A stretch of DNA of 64,000 nt from NCBI GenBank assembly GCA_044223975.1, contig JBGALI010000015.1:1-64000 (forward strand). Reading direction: 5' to 3'. A program made the translations under genes and the position numbers. Source of the DNA: CAZCPB01 sp044223975. Lineage in GTDB: Bacteria; Planctomycetota; Phycisphaerae; Phycisphaerales; UBA1924. Under the pieces are notes generated by a model. The model ran no database searches. It worked only from the letters and a program-made list of their open reading frames with translations, and had not been told where the DNA came from. Below are positions 8,520 through 17,041 of this stretch, piece by piece. Each line of letters opens with the position of its first letter. The first letter of the stretch is position 1.

Positions 8520-9320
8520 ATGAACCGCATCCACACGTTGTTCTGCGCGACCGCCGCGGCATCCTCGTGCGCCCTCGCGCCCTCGGCGCACGCCACCACG
8601 TACGACTTCCTCACCGTCAGCGGCAACGGCGTGGCCGGCAACGGCGCGCTCAGCACGTTCAACAGCGTGCAGACCGGGGGGAACTACAACGGGTGGATCG
8701 ATGTGACGCACTCGTTCTCCAGCCCCTCGGGCGTCGGGCAGTACGACAACAACAACACCCTGATCAACTCGCAGTTCCCCAACCTGTTCCCCGGCACCGG
8801 GCCGGTGCAGGGTCACCTGGCGATGACCGTCTACGGCTACCAGTCGGTCGTCACGTTCAAGATGCAGAACTACAACATCTCGCCCTCGGGCACGATGTTC
8901 GGCATCTGGAACATCACCGACGAGGTCTCCTGGCCGGTCGGCCCCGGGGGCGCGCCGCGCCCGGTGTACCGCATGGAGCTGCTCGACCTCAACAACGGCG
9001 TGACCACGCCCAGCATGATCCTGAAGTACGGCAACGACCAGAACTCGCTCGACGTCGCCGGCCGGCACAACCTTGACTTCGATCCCACCACCGGCGAGCT
9101 GTACCCGGGCAACAGCATTTCCGGCAGCGTCCACACCAACGCGGCGTTCTTCTACAACATTCCGGCGACCACGCTTGAGATCCGCATCTACGCCGATCTT
9201 CCCACGCTCAACACGATCGGGGACGGCGTGGGGTACTACTTTGCCGAACCGCACGTGCCGGCGCCGGCGTCGACCGGGGTGCTTGCGCTCGCGGCTCTGG
9301 GCTTGCGGCGGCGGCGGTGA
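8520..9320 (+). CDS. Secreted protein with PEP-CTERM-like sorting tail
   Basis: The 266-residue protein has a signal peptide (about 1-25, ending SAHA), then a Gly/Asn/Thr-rich beta-type body. The C-terminal tail has Pro-Ala-Pro, a short hydrophobic helix (VLALAALGL) and a terminal RRRR. This architecture is the degenerate PEP-CTERM/exosortase-type sorting signal common in planctomycetes; the canonical 'PEP' reads PAPAS here. The start at 8520 follows AGGAAGGAAGC, a strong ribosome-binding site. No catalytic motif was seen. A surface or exopolysaccharide-associated role is inferred from the tail only. Confidence 0.75.
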   Translation: MNRIHTLFCATAAASSCALAPSAHATTYDFLTVSGNGVAGNGALSTFNSVQTGGNYNGWIDVTHSFSSPSGVGQYDNNNTLINSQFPNLFPGTGPVQGHLAMTVYGYQSVVTFKMQNYNISPSGTMFGIWNITDEVSWPVGPGGAPRPVYRMELLDLNNGVTTPSMILKYGNDQNSLDVAGRHNLDFDPTTGELYPGNSISGSVHTNAAFFYNIPATTLEIRIYADLPTLNTIGDGVGYYFAEPHVPAPASTGVLALAALGLRRRR

Positions 9321-9416
9321 GGGTGTGAGCGGGAGGGTCGGCGGTAGGACGATTGGGCGTGCTGGAGTGGAACGATCCCTCGTCGCTGATCAGATGGGAA
9401 TCAGGTGTGGAACGGC

Positions 9417-9436
9417 CCGCCCACTTCCGTGGGCGG
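9417..9436. terminator. Hairpin between convergent genes
   Basis: A perfect 8-bp stem (9417-9424 with 9429-9436) around a TTCC loop sits between the convergent ends at 9320 and 9496. It could serve as a bidirectional terminator, although there is no T-run on either strand. Confidence 0.35.
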
Positions 9437-9495
9437 CTCCACGCGGCTCCACTCGGTTACGTTGGGGCGCGATCAGATTCGACCGTTCGCGCGGG

Positions 9496-9936
9496 TCACC
9501 ACCACGTCGTGGTGCCGGTGGACTTGAGGAACTGCCTCCATGCGTACCAGGCGATGCCGGTGACGATGGCGGCGTTGGCGATCAGAAAGAGCGCGATCGC
9601 CAGCGTGTGGAACGACGGGATCATGCGCGAGAGCGTGCGGCCGATCCAGGCACCGAGGGCCATGCGGCGGCGGCGGAAGCCGGGGGCCATGACGAGGCGC
9701 GAGCAGTTGTACCCGTCGCCGCAGCCGGGGCAGTTGCCGCGGCGCGGGAGGCCGCGGAGGCTGTGGCCGCAGCGGTTGCAGTGGGGGACGGCGTGGTTGT
9801 CGAGCCAGACGGGGACGACGCCGGCGACGTAGCGTTCGCCGCACTCGGGGCAGCGACCCTTGAGGGGCAGCCCCGCGAGGCTGTAGCCACAGCGGTAGCA
9901 GGTGGAGGCGCCATGTTCCTCGACCAAGACTGACAT
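9496..9936 (-). CDS. Double zinc-ribbon membrane protein, copy 2
   Basis: The 146-residue protein carries two zinc ribbons in tandem. The first uses C13, C16, C29 and C32 around GYSLAGL. The second uses C53, C56, C69 and C72 around GHSLRGL. One membrane helix lies near the C terminus (about 108-130). The cysteine spacing and the xLxGL signature are those of the zinc-ribbon membrane proteins at 3420, 39032 and 40018, but here the ribbon is N-terminal and duplicated. No catalytic residues are evident. Function is unknown, with binding of nucleic acid or protein at the membrane possible. Confidence 0.72.
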   Translation of the reverse strand: MSVLVEEHGASTCYRCGYSLAGLPLKGRCPECGERYVAGVVPVWLDNHAVPHCNRCGHSLRGLPRRGNCPGCGDGYNCSRLVMAPGFRRRRMALGAWIGRTLSRMIPSFHTLAIALFLIANAAIVTGIAWYAWRQFLKSTGTTTWW

Positions 9937-10043
9937 GGCGTGGGAATGTACGCGGGGTGGCCGGGGGGGGGATGCCGCGGGATGCGGAGGAAATGATGGG
10001 TGCGGGCTGATCCCGGCCGGGCGCGGACGGGGCCTCGTTTATC

Positions 10044-10742
10044 ATGGGAAAGCCGAACTACGTGACAGCGGGGGTTCTGGGGGAAACGGTCATGGGCGAG
10101 GTGCCGAGGGAGAGCGGCGCGGGGCCAGACCTGGCGCGGCTGGTGTTCCACGGCGCGTGGATGTCGGTCGCCCTGGGGCTGGCGCTTCAGCTTGCCGCGC
10201 TGGCGGTCGGGCTGGCGTTCGGAAAATCGCCCGAGGTGAACTCGTTTGTCGCCGAGCTGACGCAGAAGGTGTCGTGGTCAGTCTTTGTGTGCGTGGGGCT
10301 GACCGTGGGCGCGGCGGCGGCGCGGCTGCTGCCGATGGTGACGGGGGTGGTGGGCTTGCTCGCGGCGCCGCTGGCGTTCGTGGTGGCCAAGGTGGCGCAG
10401 AAGTGGGTGCAGGAGATGCTGAAGATCCCGCCGTCGCCGGCGGGCGCGCCGACGGCGCTCACGCTGGCGATGCTCAAGGGGGCGGAGTACGCGGTGTTCG
10501 GGTGGGCGCTCGCGCGCCTGGCGCGGACGCCGGGGCGCGGGCTGCGGTGGTTCGCCGGGCTGGGGGCGATCGTGGGCGTGGTGTTCGCGGCGGTGGTGGT
10601 GGGGATGGTGCTGGCGGGGGCGCCGGCGCGGCCGCCGATGGCGGCGCTGACGGCGCGGGCGCTCAACGAGGCGCTGTTCCCCGTCGGGTGCGCGGTGGTG
10701 TTCTGCGTGACCATGAAGCTGGGGAGCCTGGCGCGGGCGTGA
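10044..10742 (+). CDS. Unrecognised polytopic membrane protein
   Basis: The 232-residue protein is strongly hydrophobic, with about six membrane segments. The longest are near 35-60, 75-95, 97-118, 140-160, 170-195 and 205-225. A short soluble N terminus precedes them, and an amphipathic stretch KWVQEMLKIPPSP lies between helices three and four. I do not recognise a family and see no conserved charged motif that would suggest a transporter class. Start is the ATG at 10044; an internal ATG at 10092 is possible. It ends 6 nt from the end of the convergent ftsH gene. Confidence 0.6.
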   Translation: MGKPNYVTAGVLGETVMGEVPRESGAGPDLARLVFHGAWMSVALGLALQLAALAVGLAFGKSPEVNSFVAELTQKVSWSVFVCVGLTVGAAAARLLPMVTGVVGLLAAPLAFVVAKVAQKWVQEMLKIPPSPAGAPTALTLAMLKGAEYAVFGWALARLARTPGRGLRWFAGLGAIVGVVFAAVVVGMVLAGAPARPPMAALTARALNEALFPVGCAVVFCVTMKLGSLARA

Positions 10743-10748
10743 GCCTGC

Positions 10749-12887
10749 TTACGCCGGGCTGGGCAGCGCGCCCGGCGGCGGGGCGTCGGGCTCGGGGCGG
10801 CCTTCGGGGCGGGCCTTGCGGCGGGCTTCGGCGCGAAGAAGATCGCCGACGGTGGGCTTGATCAGTTCCTGCCCGGCCATGAGGCGTTCGACATCGTCGC
10901 CCGAGAGCGTCTCGTACTTGAGGAGCGCCTCGGCGACGGCGACGACCTTGTCCCAGTTGGAGTCGAGCAGGCGGCGCGCATCGGTGAAGGCCTCGTCGAC
11001 GAGACGGCGAACTTCTTCGTCGATGAGGTGCGCGGTCTCGGGGGAGTAGTCCTTGTCGGGGGCGAAGAACTCGCGGGTGTCCTCGCCGGTGTAGCGGACG
11101 AAGCCGAGCTTGGGACTCATGCCCCACTCCAAGACCATGGTGCGGGCCAGGCGCGTGACCTGGGCGATGTCCATGGAGGCGCCGCTGGAGGCGTCTCCCA
11201 TGGCGCGTTCCTCGGCGATGCGGCCGCCGCAGAGCACGCGCATGGTGGCGTTCAGCCACTTGAGGCCGTAGCCCATGCGGTCCTTCTCGGGGAGGCTGAA
11301 GGTGGCGCCGCCGGTGCCGCCGCGCGGGATGATCGTGACCTTGTGGAGCGGGTCGGCGGAGTCCTTGAGGAGTTCCTGGAGAACGGCGTGCCCCGCCTCG
11401 TGGTAGGCGACGAGCTTGTTCTCTTCCTTCTCGCGGACGCGGCTCTTCTTGCTGCGCCCGAACTTCACCTTGTCGCGGGCCTCTTCGAGGTCTTCGTGCT
11501 CGACGAAGTCCTTGTTGGCCATGGTCGCCATGATGGCGGCCTCGTTGATGATCGCGGCAAGGTCGGCGCCGCTGAACATGGGCGTGCCGCGGGCGATCTT
11601 CTCGAGGTCGACGTCGGGCCCGAGCTTGATCTTCTTGGCGTGGACCCGCAGGATCTCGATGCGGCCCTTGAGGTCGGGAAGGGGCACGACGATCTGGCGG
11701 TCGAAGCGGCCGGGGCGGACGAGCGCGGGGTCGAGCACGTCGGAGCGGTTGGTGGCGGCGATGACGATGACGCCGTCGCTGGTCGAGAAGCCGTCCATCT
11801 CGACGAGGATGGCGTTCAAGGTCTGCTCGCGCTCGTCGTGGCCGCCCTGGTTGAAGCCCCCGCCGCGCCGGCGGCCGACGGCGTCGATCTCGTCGAGGAA
11901 GATGATGCAGGGGGCCGAGTCCTTGGCCTGCTTGAAGAGGTCGCGGACGCGGCTGGCGCCGACGCCGACGAACATCTCGACAAAGTCAGAGCCTGAGATG
12001 CTGAAGAACGGCACGTCGGCTTCGCCGGCGATGGCCTTGGCGAGCAGCGTCTTGCCGCAGCCGGGCTCGCCGACAAGCAGCACACCGCGGGGGATGCGCC
12101 CGCCGAGCTTGGTGAACTTCTTGGGGTTCTTGAGGAACTCGATGATCTCCTGCACCTCGTCCTTGGCCTCATCGATGCCGGCGACGTCGGCGAAGGTGAC
12201 GTTGGTGAGTTCCTTGGTGAGCGTGCGGTGGCGCGACTTGCCGAAGTTGCCCAGGACGCCGCCGCCCATGGAGGCGCTGCGCAGGCCGCGCGAGACGACG
12301 AAGTAGATGACGAGGATGAGGAGGAGGAAGGGCCCGAAGATGAGCGTCAGGACCATCCACGGCGAAGACTGCGAGGTCTTGGCGTGGCCGCCGGTGACCT
12401 TCATGACCTCCGCCGCGACGGTCTGCTGCGTGGCGGCGTTGAGGAGGATGGCGACATTCTCCTCGGAGCCGTCGGGTCTTTTCATCTTGGCGACGATCTT
12501 GGTGTCGCTGATCTCGACCGAGTCGGGGGCGATGCTGTTGGCTTTGTAGGCGTTCTCAAAGTCCGAGAGCGTGATGGGCAGCTCGCGGGTCTTGGCGTTG
12601 AACATCATGAACAGGATGGCGATCAGGAGCATGAGCACGACGACGCCGAAGAACGGGCGGCTGGGGGGCGCGGCGGGCGAGGGCCTGCCGCGGTTGTCGC
12701 CGTCGCCTTCAGAGCCCGGGCGCCGCGCGGGGCGGCGCGGCTCGCCATCCGGGGCCCCGTCGTCGCGGGTTTTCTTGGCCGCGGCGCGCAGGTCGCCCGC
12801 GTCCTCCCGTGCGACGATCGCGCGCGAGGCTTCGGGGCGTGGGGCGGAGGAAGGCGAGGGGTGCATCATGCGGGGGGACCTTTGCAT
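10749..12887 (-). CDS. ftsH: ATP-dependent zinc metalloprotease FtsH
   Basis: The 712-residue membrane-bound AAA+ protease degrades misfolded membrane and regulatory proteins. Membrane helices lie at about 80-96 and 177-200, flanking the periplasmic domain. The AAA module has Walker A GEPGCGKT (about 273-280), Walker B IIFLDEIDAVG, the pore segment FVEMFVGVGASRVRDLF, and the second region of homology ATNRSDVLDPALVRPGRFDR. The protease zinc site is HEAGH (about 495-499). Two features are unusual: Walker A departs from the usual GPPGTGKT, and an approximately 78-residue charged, Pro/Arg-rich cytoplasmic extension precedes the first helix. Confidence 0.97.
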   Translation of the reverse strand: MQRSPRMMHPSPSSAPRPEASRAIVAREDAGDLRAAAKKTRDDGAPDGEPRRPARRPGSEGDGDNRGRPSPAAPPSRPFFGVVVLMLLIAILFMMFNAKTRELPITLSDFENAYKANSIAPDSVEISDTKIVAKMKRPDGSEENVAILLNAATQQTVAAEVMKVTGGHAKTSQSSPWMVLTLIFGPFLLLILVIYFVVSRGLRSASMGGGVLGNFGKSRHRTLTKELTNVTFADVAGIDEAKDEVQEIIEFLKNPKKFTKLGGRIPRGVLLVGEPGCGKTLLAKAIAGEADVPFFSISGSDFVEMFVGVGASRVRDLFKQAKDSAPCIIFLDEIDAVGRRRGGGFNQGGHDEREQTLNAILVEMDGFSTSDGVIVIAATNRSDVLDPALVRPGRFDRQIVVPLPDLKGRIEILRVHAKKIKLGPDVDLEKIARGTPMFSGADLAAIINEAAIMATMANKDFVEHEDLEEARDKVKFGRSKKSRVREKEENKLVAYHEAGHAVLQELLKDSADPLHKVTIIPRGGTGGATFSLPEKDRMGYGLKWLNATMRVLCGGRIAEERAMGDASSGASMDIAQVTRLARTMVLEWGMSPKLGFVRYTGEDTREFFAPDKDYSPETAHLIDEEVRRLVDEAFTDARRLLDSNWDKVVAVAEALLKYETLSGDDVERLMAGQELIKPTVGDLLRAEARRKARPEGRPEPDAPPPGALPSPA

Positions 12888-13001
12888 CTTCGGCCGATTC
12901 CGTCGGCGGATGCAGATTCGAGGCCTGACGAAGCCCTGAAAGATAGGCTTTCCGGACTTCCGCCGCGCCGAATCGGGGCGAGGCGATCCCTGGTGCTTGT
13001 A

Positions 13002-14015
13002 TTACGAATTGCCGCGTGCCGGGTTCGTGCCGGGGTAGGGTTCCCACGGGAACCCGGGCGGGATCAGTGCGGGCAGGTCGTGGAGCCAGCCCACGAGCCA
13101 TTCGAAGGCGTCGGCGAGGCGCGGCCCGGGGCGGCTGAACATCTGGTTGCCGTCGACCAGCGCGACGCGATTGTGTCGCACGGCGGGGAGTTCACCCCAC
13201 CACGGCGCGCGGGCGAGCGCCGCGGCGGCGCTGCGGGTCGCTTCCAGGTTCATGCCGCAGGGGCTGATGATGATCGCGTCGGGCGCGGCAGCAACGAGCG
13301 CTTCAGCGGAGATGACGCGGGACTTCCCCGCGATTCGCTCGGCCTGCTGAGGGCCTGCGGCGGCACCGGAACCTGGTCGCGGCGCGGTGGGGTTGAGCGG
13401 GTGGCGTCCGCCGGCGCGTTCGATGAGCTGGGGGACCCAGTGGCCGGCCACATAAAGAGGATCGGTCCACTCCAGGAAAGCCACGACCGGGCCCTCGACG
13501 TATGGGTTCACGTGCTCGGCGGCGGCGTGCATGCGCTCGCGCAGGCGAACGGTCTGGCGGAGGGCCTCGTCAGAAAGGCCCAAGGCCTGACCGACGCGGA
13601 GGACATCGTCGAGCACCCCGTCGATGGTGGTGGGGTTGAGACTGAGGACGACCGGTACAGGATCGAGTGCCGCGGCGGCCGCGCGGACGGCGTCGAGATC
13701 GATCGAGCAGACGGCGCAGAGGTCCTGGGTGATGATGAGGTCGGGTCGAAGACGGCGAAGGGCGTCGGTGTCGAGACGGTAAAGGGGGTTCCCCGCGGCA
13801 AGGGTCTGGCGAACCGCGGCGTCGATCTCGGCGGAGGTTGTTGGGGCAGAGGTCCCCGGGGCGCTGGTTTGGGAGGTGAGAATGGCGGCCGGGCGTGCCG
13901 CGTCCGGAAAGTCGCACTCGTGGGATCGGCCGACAAGGCGGTCGGCGGCCCCCAGGAGGCCGACGATCTCGGTGGCCGAGGGGACGAGGCTGACAATCCG
14001 TGTCGGGGGTGTCAT
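13002..14015 (-). CDS. BtuF-like cobalamin/iron-complex binding protein
   Basis: The 337-residue protein belongs to the periplasmic-binding-protein family typified by BtuF/FhuD (PF01497). It begins RIVSLVPSATEIVGLLG, followed by LVGRSHECDFP, and it has the LRPDLIITQD strand and a C-terminal lobe with EWTDPLYVAGHWVPQLIE. Cobalamin is the best-known ligand of this subgroup, but iron complexes cannot be excluded. No signal peptide is visible from the chosen ATG at 14015, and an upstream extension has no protein-like character. That is odd for a binding protein, so it may act in the cytoplasm. No BtuC/BtuD genes are adjacent. Confidence 0.8.
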   Translation of the reverse strand: MTPPTRIVSLVPSATEIVGLLGAADRLVGRSHECDFPDAARPAAILTSQTSAPGTSAPTTSAEIDAAVRQTLAAGNPLYRLDTDALRRLRPDLIITQDLCAVCSIDLDAVRAAAAALDPVPVVLSLNPTTIDGVLDDVLRVGQALGLSDEALRQTVRLRERMHAAAEHVNPYVEGPVVAFLEWTDPLYVAGHWVPQLIERAGGRHPLNPTAPRPGSGAAAGPQQAERIAGKSRVISAEALVAAAPDAIIISPCGMNLEATRSAAAALARAPWWGELPAVRHNRVALVDGNQMFSRPGPRLADAFEWLVGWLHDLPALIPPGFPWEPYPGTNPARGNS

Positions 14016-14161
14016 GCGGAGGGGGGACGGGCGTTCAGCGGTCCGGAACGGGAAATGAGGGACCGACCGGGCCGGGTGCAAGTGTAGATTGGCCGGAGGG
14101 ATCGGTTCGATATCCTTAGCGCCCGGGTCCTGGCGGCAGGCGGGCCAGACGGAGACTGCAC

Positions 14162-16960
14162 GTGCACAGGTCGTCACGAAAGAACCACGGACGGAAATCT
14201 CCCGCGCACCCGGTGCGCACCGCGGCGGCGCTGCTCTCGGCTGCCGCGCTGTTTGCGTGGCCTTCGGCGGGCTCGGCCCAGCCCCAGCCCGGGCGCGTGC
14301 CCCCGACGCGCCCGCCTGCGGCGACGCCCGCGAAGCTCCCCACGACGGCCCCGGCGTACGGGCCTCAGGCGGTGACGCCACCGGCGGGCAAGACTCCGGC
14401 GGTCAAGACGGGCGAGTCGCACCAGCTCCCCGAGGCCGCGCCGGGCGCGGACGAGATCACGCTCTCGGCGTTTGCGGAGCCGGTGGAGCTGACGGCGCTG
14501 GTCGAGTACGTCTCCAAAGCGCTGAACCTGAACACCACGGTCAAGGGGACGCTGACGGGCACGGTGGTGTTCAACGCGCCGGTGTCGGTGCCCAAGGCGC
14601 GCCTACTGAAGCTGCTGGACGCGCTGCTGGAGCAGCAGGGGTTCACGATCACGTACGACAGTGAGAGCCAGTTCTACACGGTGCACCCCGTGACGGACGT
14701 GGTGTTCAATTTCGGGGGCGAGGCGCCGACGACGCGGATCATCCCGACGCCGAACGTGCGCCCGTCGTACCTGAAGCCGGCGATCGACTCGCAGTTCTTC
14801 GGTGCCGCGGGGGGCACGTCGGTGCCGACGCAGCCCGGGCAGACGCCGACCTCCAAGGGCATCGCGTACGTGGACGAGCTGGGCGTGATCGTGGTGACCG
14901 AGTCTCCGCGCCGGGTGGTGGCGATCGAGGAATTGATCAAGAGCCTGCTCGAGAGTTACGGTAAGGCTGAGTACATCCGGTTGGAGCTCAAGTACGTGGC
15001 CGCTCCGCAGGCCCGCTTCCGCGCGCTGCAGCTGGTCGGGCAGACAACGGGGCAGCAGACCGGGCAGATCAACCCGCAGACGGGCGAGCCGGTGCAGCAG
15101 CAGCAGTTTCAGGGCGGTGGCCTCGGCCAGTCGCGGGGGATCGACAACCTGTCGGAGCGGCTGACGGTGGATCCGCTCGGGAACGCGCTGATCTTCCGGG
15201 GGATTCCCGAAGAGATCGCGCAGGTGAAGAAGATCCTGGAGATCATCGACGCGCCCAACACGCTCAAGCCCGAGGAGTACCAGGTGGGCTCGCGGGCCAA
15301 GCAGATCGCGGACATCGCCCGCCTGCGCGGCTTGGGCGAGATCACGCTGATCAGCGCACCGCAGCAGCAGAACACCGGGCAGGCGTACCCGGTGTACTTC
15401 AACACCGGCGACGGCAGCAACCCCCAGCAGCAGAAGACGGCGCCCTCGGCGGGCGGGCCGGTGATGGTGATCGACGAGAAGAACGGGACGATCGTCTACT
15501 ACGGCACGCAGGACCAGCACGCGGCCCTGCGCGAGCTGATCGAAAAGCTCAACGTTGAAGACGAGCGGGTGGTGATCCGGCCCTACAAGCTCAAGCACTC
15601 GGATGCCGAGCAGGTGGCGGACATCATCCTGAACCTGATCCAGAACACCAAGCCGGTGGGGTCGTCGACGCTGCTGTCCCAGGGCGGGCCCAGCGCGGGG
15701 TTCAACGGCGGAAACGTGACGCGCACGACGTACAACCGCAACTCGGCGCGCGCGACGACCACGACCATCACGCCCGGGGCTCCTGGCGAGGATGGCTTTG
15801 CGATCAACGGCGAGGACGCCTTCGTGCTGGCCGACAAGGGCAACAACCAGGTGATCGTGAAGGCGCCGGGGCGCGAGCAGAAGGACTTCATTCGGCTGAT
15901 CGCGTCGCTGGACCAGCGCAAGTCGCAGGTGTACATCGAGGCCAAGATCGTGGCCGTCACGGCGGGCGAAGAGTTCCGCCTGGCGTTCGAGACCCAGCTG
16001 ATCAACGCCAACGGCACGGGGGGCGTGTTCGAGACCAACTTCGGGCTCTCGACCCCTGCCGCGGCGGGCCAGCCGATCCTGAAGCCCAAGGTCGTGAACA
16101 CCAACCTGAACGGGCTGGTGGCGGCGGTGATCAAGTCCGACCAGGTGCCGATCGTGATGACGGCGCTGGCCCGCGACACCGATTCGCGGATCCTCTCCAC
16201 GCCGCAGTTGCTGGTCGACGACAACGAGGAATCGTCCGTGGTCAGCGTGCAGCAGCAGCCCACGACGACGACGACCCAGACCTCGGGCAACCCGACCCAG
16301 ACCAGCTTCGGCGGCTACGAAGAGGCCGGCACCAAGTTCACCGTGACGCCGCACATCTCCTCGGGTGGGTACCTCCGCCTGGAATACGAGATCAACCTGT
16401 CCAGCTTCGACGGCGTGGCCGCCAACGGCCTGCCGCCGCCCAAGCAGGACAACACGCTCAAGTCCAAGTCGGTGACGGTGCCGTCGAACATGACGGTCGT
16501 GATCGGCGGGCTGGTGCTGGACTCCAAGCGGCACACGGTGGTGAAAGTGCCGCTCCTGGGCGACATCCCGATCGTCGGGGCGCTGTTCAGCGATGACAAC
16601 CGCGACGACCGGCAGACGACGCTGTACGTGTTCCTCACGCCGCGGATCCTGCAGGACCCCACGCTGGACGACTACCTGCTGATCGCGCAGGGGCCGCAGG
16701 CGGCGGTGAAGATGCCGCCGAGCACGCCGACGCTGTTGCCGGCGATCATGGAGCCCAGCTCGGTTCCGGTGGACCCGGGGCTGATGCAGATGGGGGCGCC
16801 CTCGGCCATGCCGGCCAAGCCCGAGCCGCCGGTGGTGACCGAGCCCCCGGCGACGGCCGCGCCGATCGTTCCGACGGTCAACGATCCCGTGCCGCCCGTG
16901 ACTCCGTCGGCGCCGCCGGCGGCCGACGGCAAGGGCGGGGGGGCGTCAACGCCGCGGTAG
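14162..16960 (+). CDS. gspD: Type II secretion/type IV pilus-like secretin (GspD)
   Basis: The 932-residue outer-membrane secretin has a signal peptide (about 1-40, ending GSAQ). An N0/STN-like domain (about 100-180) is followed by several N1-N3-type modules with Gln/Gly-rich linkers (about 270-610). The secretin core is at about 620-830; key segments are YIEAKIVAVTAGEEF, RILSTPQLLVDDNEE and VPLLGDIPIVGALF. A Pro-rich tail of about 100 residues ends the protein. It forms the outer-membrane gate for folded protein export or pilus passage. The start is the GTG at 14162. The ATPase gene follows 81 nt later, so the two likely form one operon. No pseudopilin, GspF or GspC genes are present nearby. 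Confidence 0.92.
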   Translation: MHRSSRKNHGRKSPAHPVRTAAALLSAAALFAWPSAGSAQPQPGRVPPTRPPAATPAKLPTTAPAYGPQAVTPPAGKTPAVKTGESHQLPEAAPGADEITLSAFAEPVELTALVEYVSKALNLNTTVKGTLTGTVVFNAPVSVPKARLLKLLDALLEQQGFTITYDSESQFYTVHPVTDVVFNFGGEAPTTRIIPTPNVRPSYLKPAIDSQFFGAAGGTSVPTQPGQTPTSKGIAYVDELGVIVVTESPRRVVAIEELIKSLLESYGKAEYIRLELKYVAAPQARFRALQLVGQTTGQQTGQINPQTGEPVQQQQFQGGGLGQSRGIDNLSERLTVDPLGNALIFRGIPEEIAQVKKILEIIDAPNTLKPEEYQVGSRAKQIADIARLRGLGEITLISAPQQQNTGQAYPVYFNTGDGSNPQQQKTAPSAGGPVMVIDEKNGTIVYYGTQDQHAALRELIEKLNVEDERVVIRPYKLKHSDAEQVADIILNLIQNTKPVGSSTLLSQGGPSAGFNGGNVTRTTYNRNSARATTTTITPGAPGEDGFAINGEDAFVLADKGNNQVIVKAPGREQKDFIRLIASLDQRKSQVYIEAKIVAVTAGEEFRLAFETQLINANGTGGVFETNFGLSTPAAAGQPILKPKVVNTNLNGLVAAVIKSDQVPIVMTALARDTDSRILSTPQLLVDDNEESSVVSVQQQPTTTTTQTSGNPTQTSFGGYEEAGTKFTVTPHISSGGYLRLEYEINLSSFDGVAANGLPPPKQDNTLKSKSVTVPSNMTVVIGGLVLDSKRHTVVKVPLLGDIPIVGALFSDDNRDDRQTTLYVFLTPRILQDPTLDDYLLIAQGPQAAVKMPPSTPTLLPAIMEPSSVPVDPGLMQMGAPSAMPAKPEPPVVTEPPATAAPIVPTVNDPVPPVTPSAPPAADGKGGGASTPR

Positions 16961-17041
16961 TGCCGCGGCAGCCAAGATCGGGCCTGTTCGTCGAGCGTTG
17001 AGTTTTTTCCCCGGACCCTGAGAAAGAGCGCACCCCACCGC

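Noticed and set aside
14016..14161. Cobalamin riboswitch upstream of the BtuF-like gene
   Set aside because: The region is only about 145 nt, and I found no B12-box-like core or expected stem arrangement.
14603..16534. 643-residue open frame on the minus strand over the secretin gene
   Set aside because: Antisense shadow with biased composition; the secretin on the plus strand carries all the family motifs.
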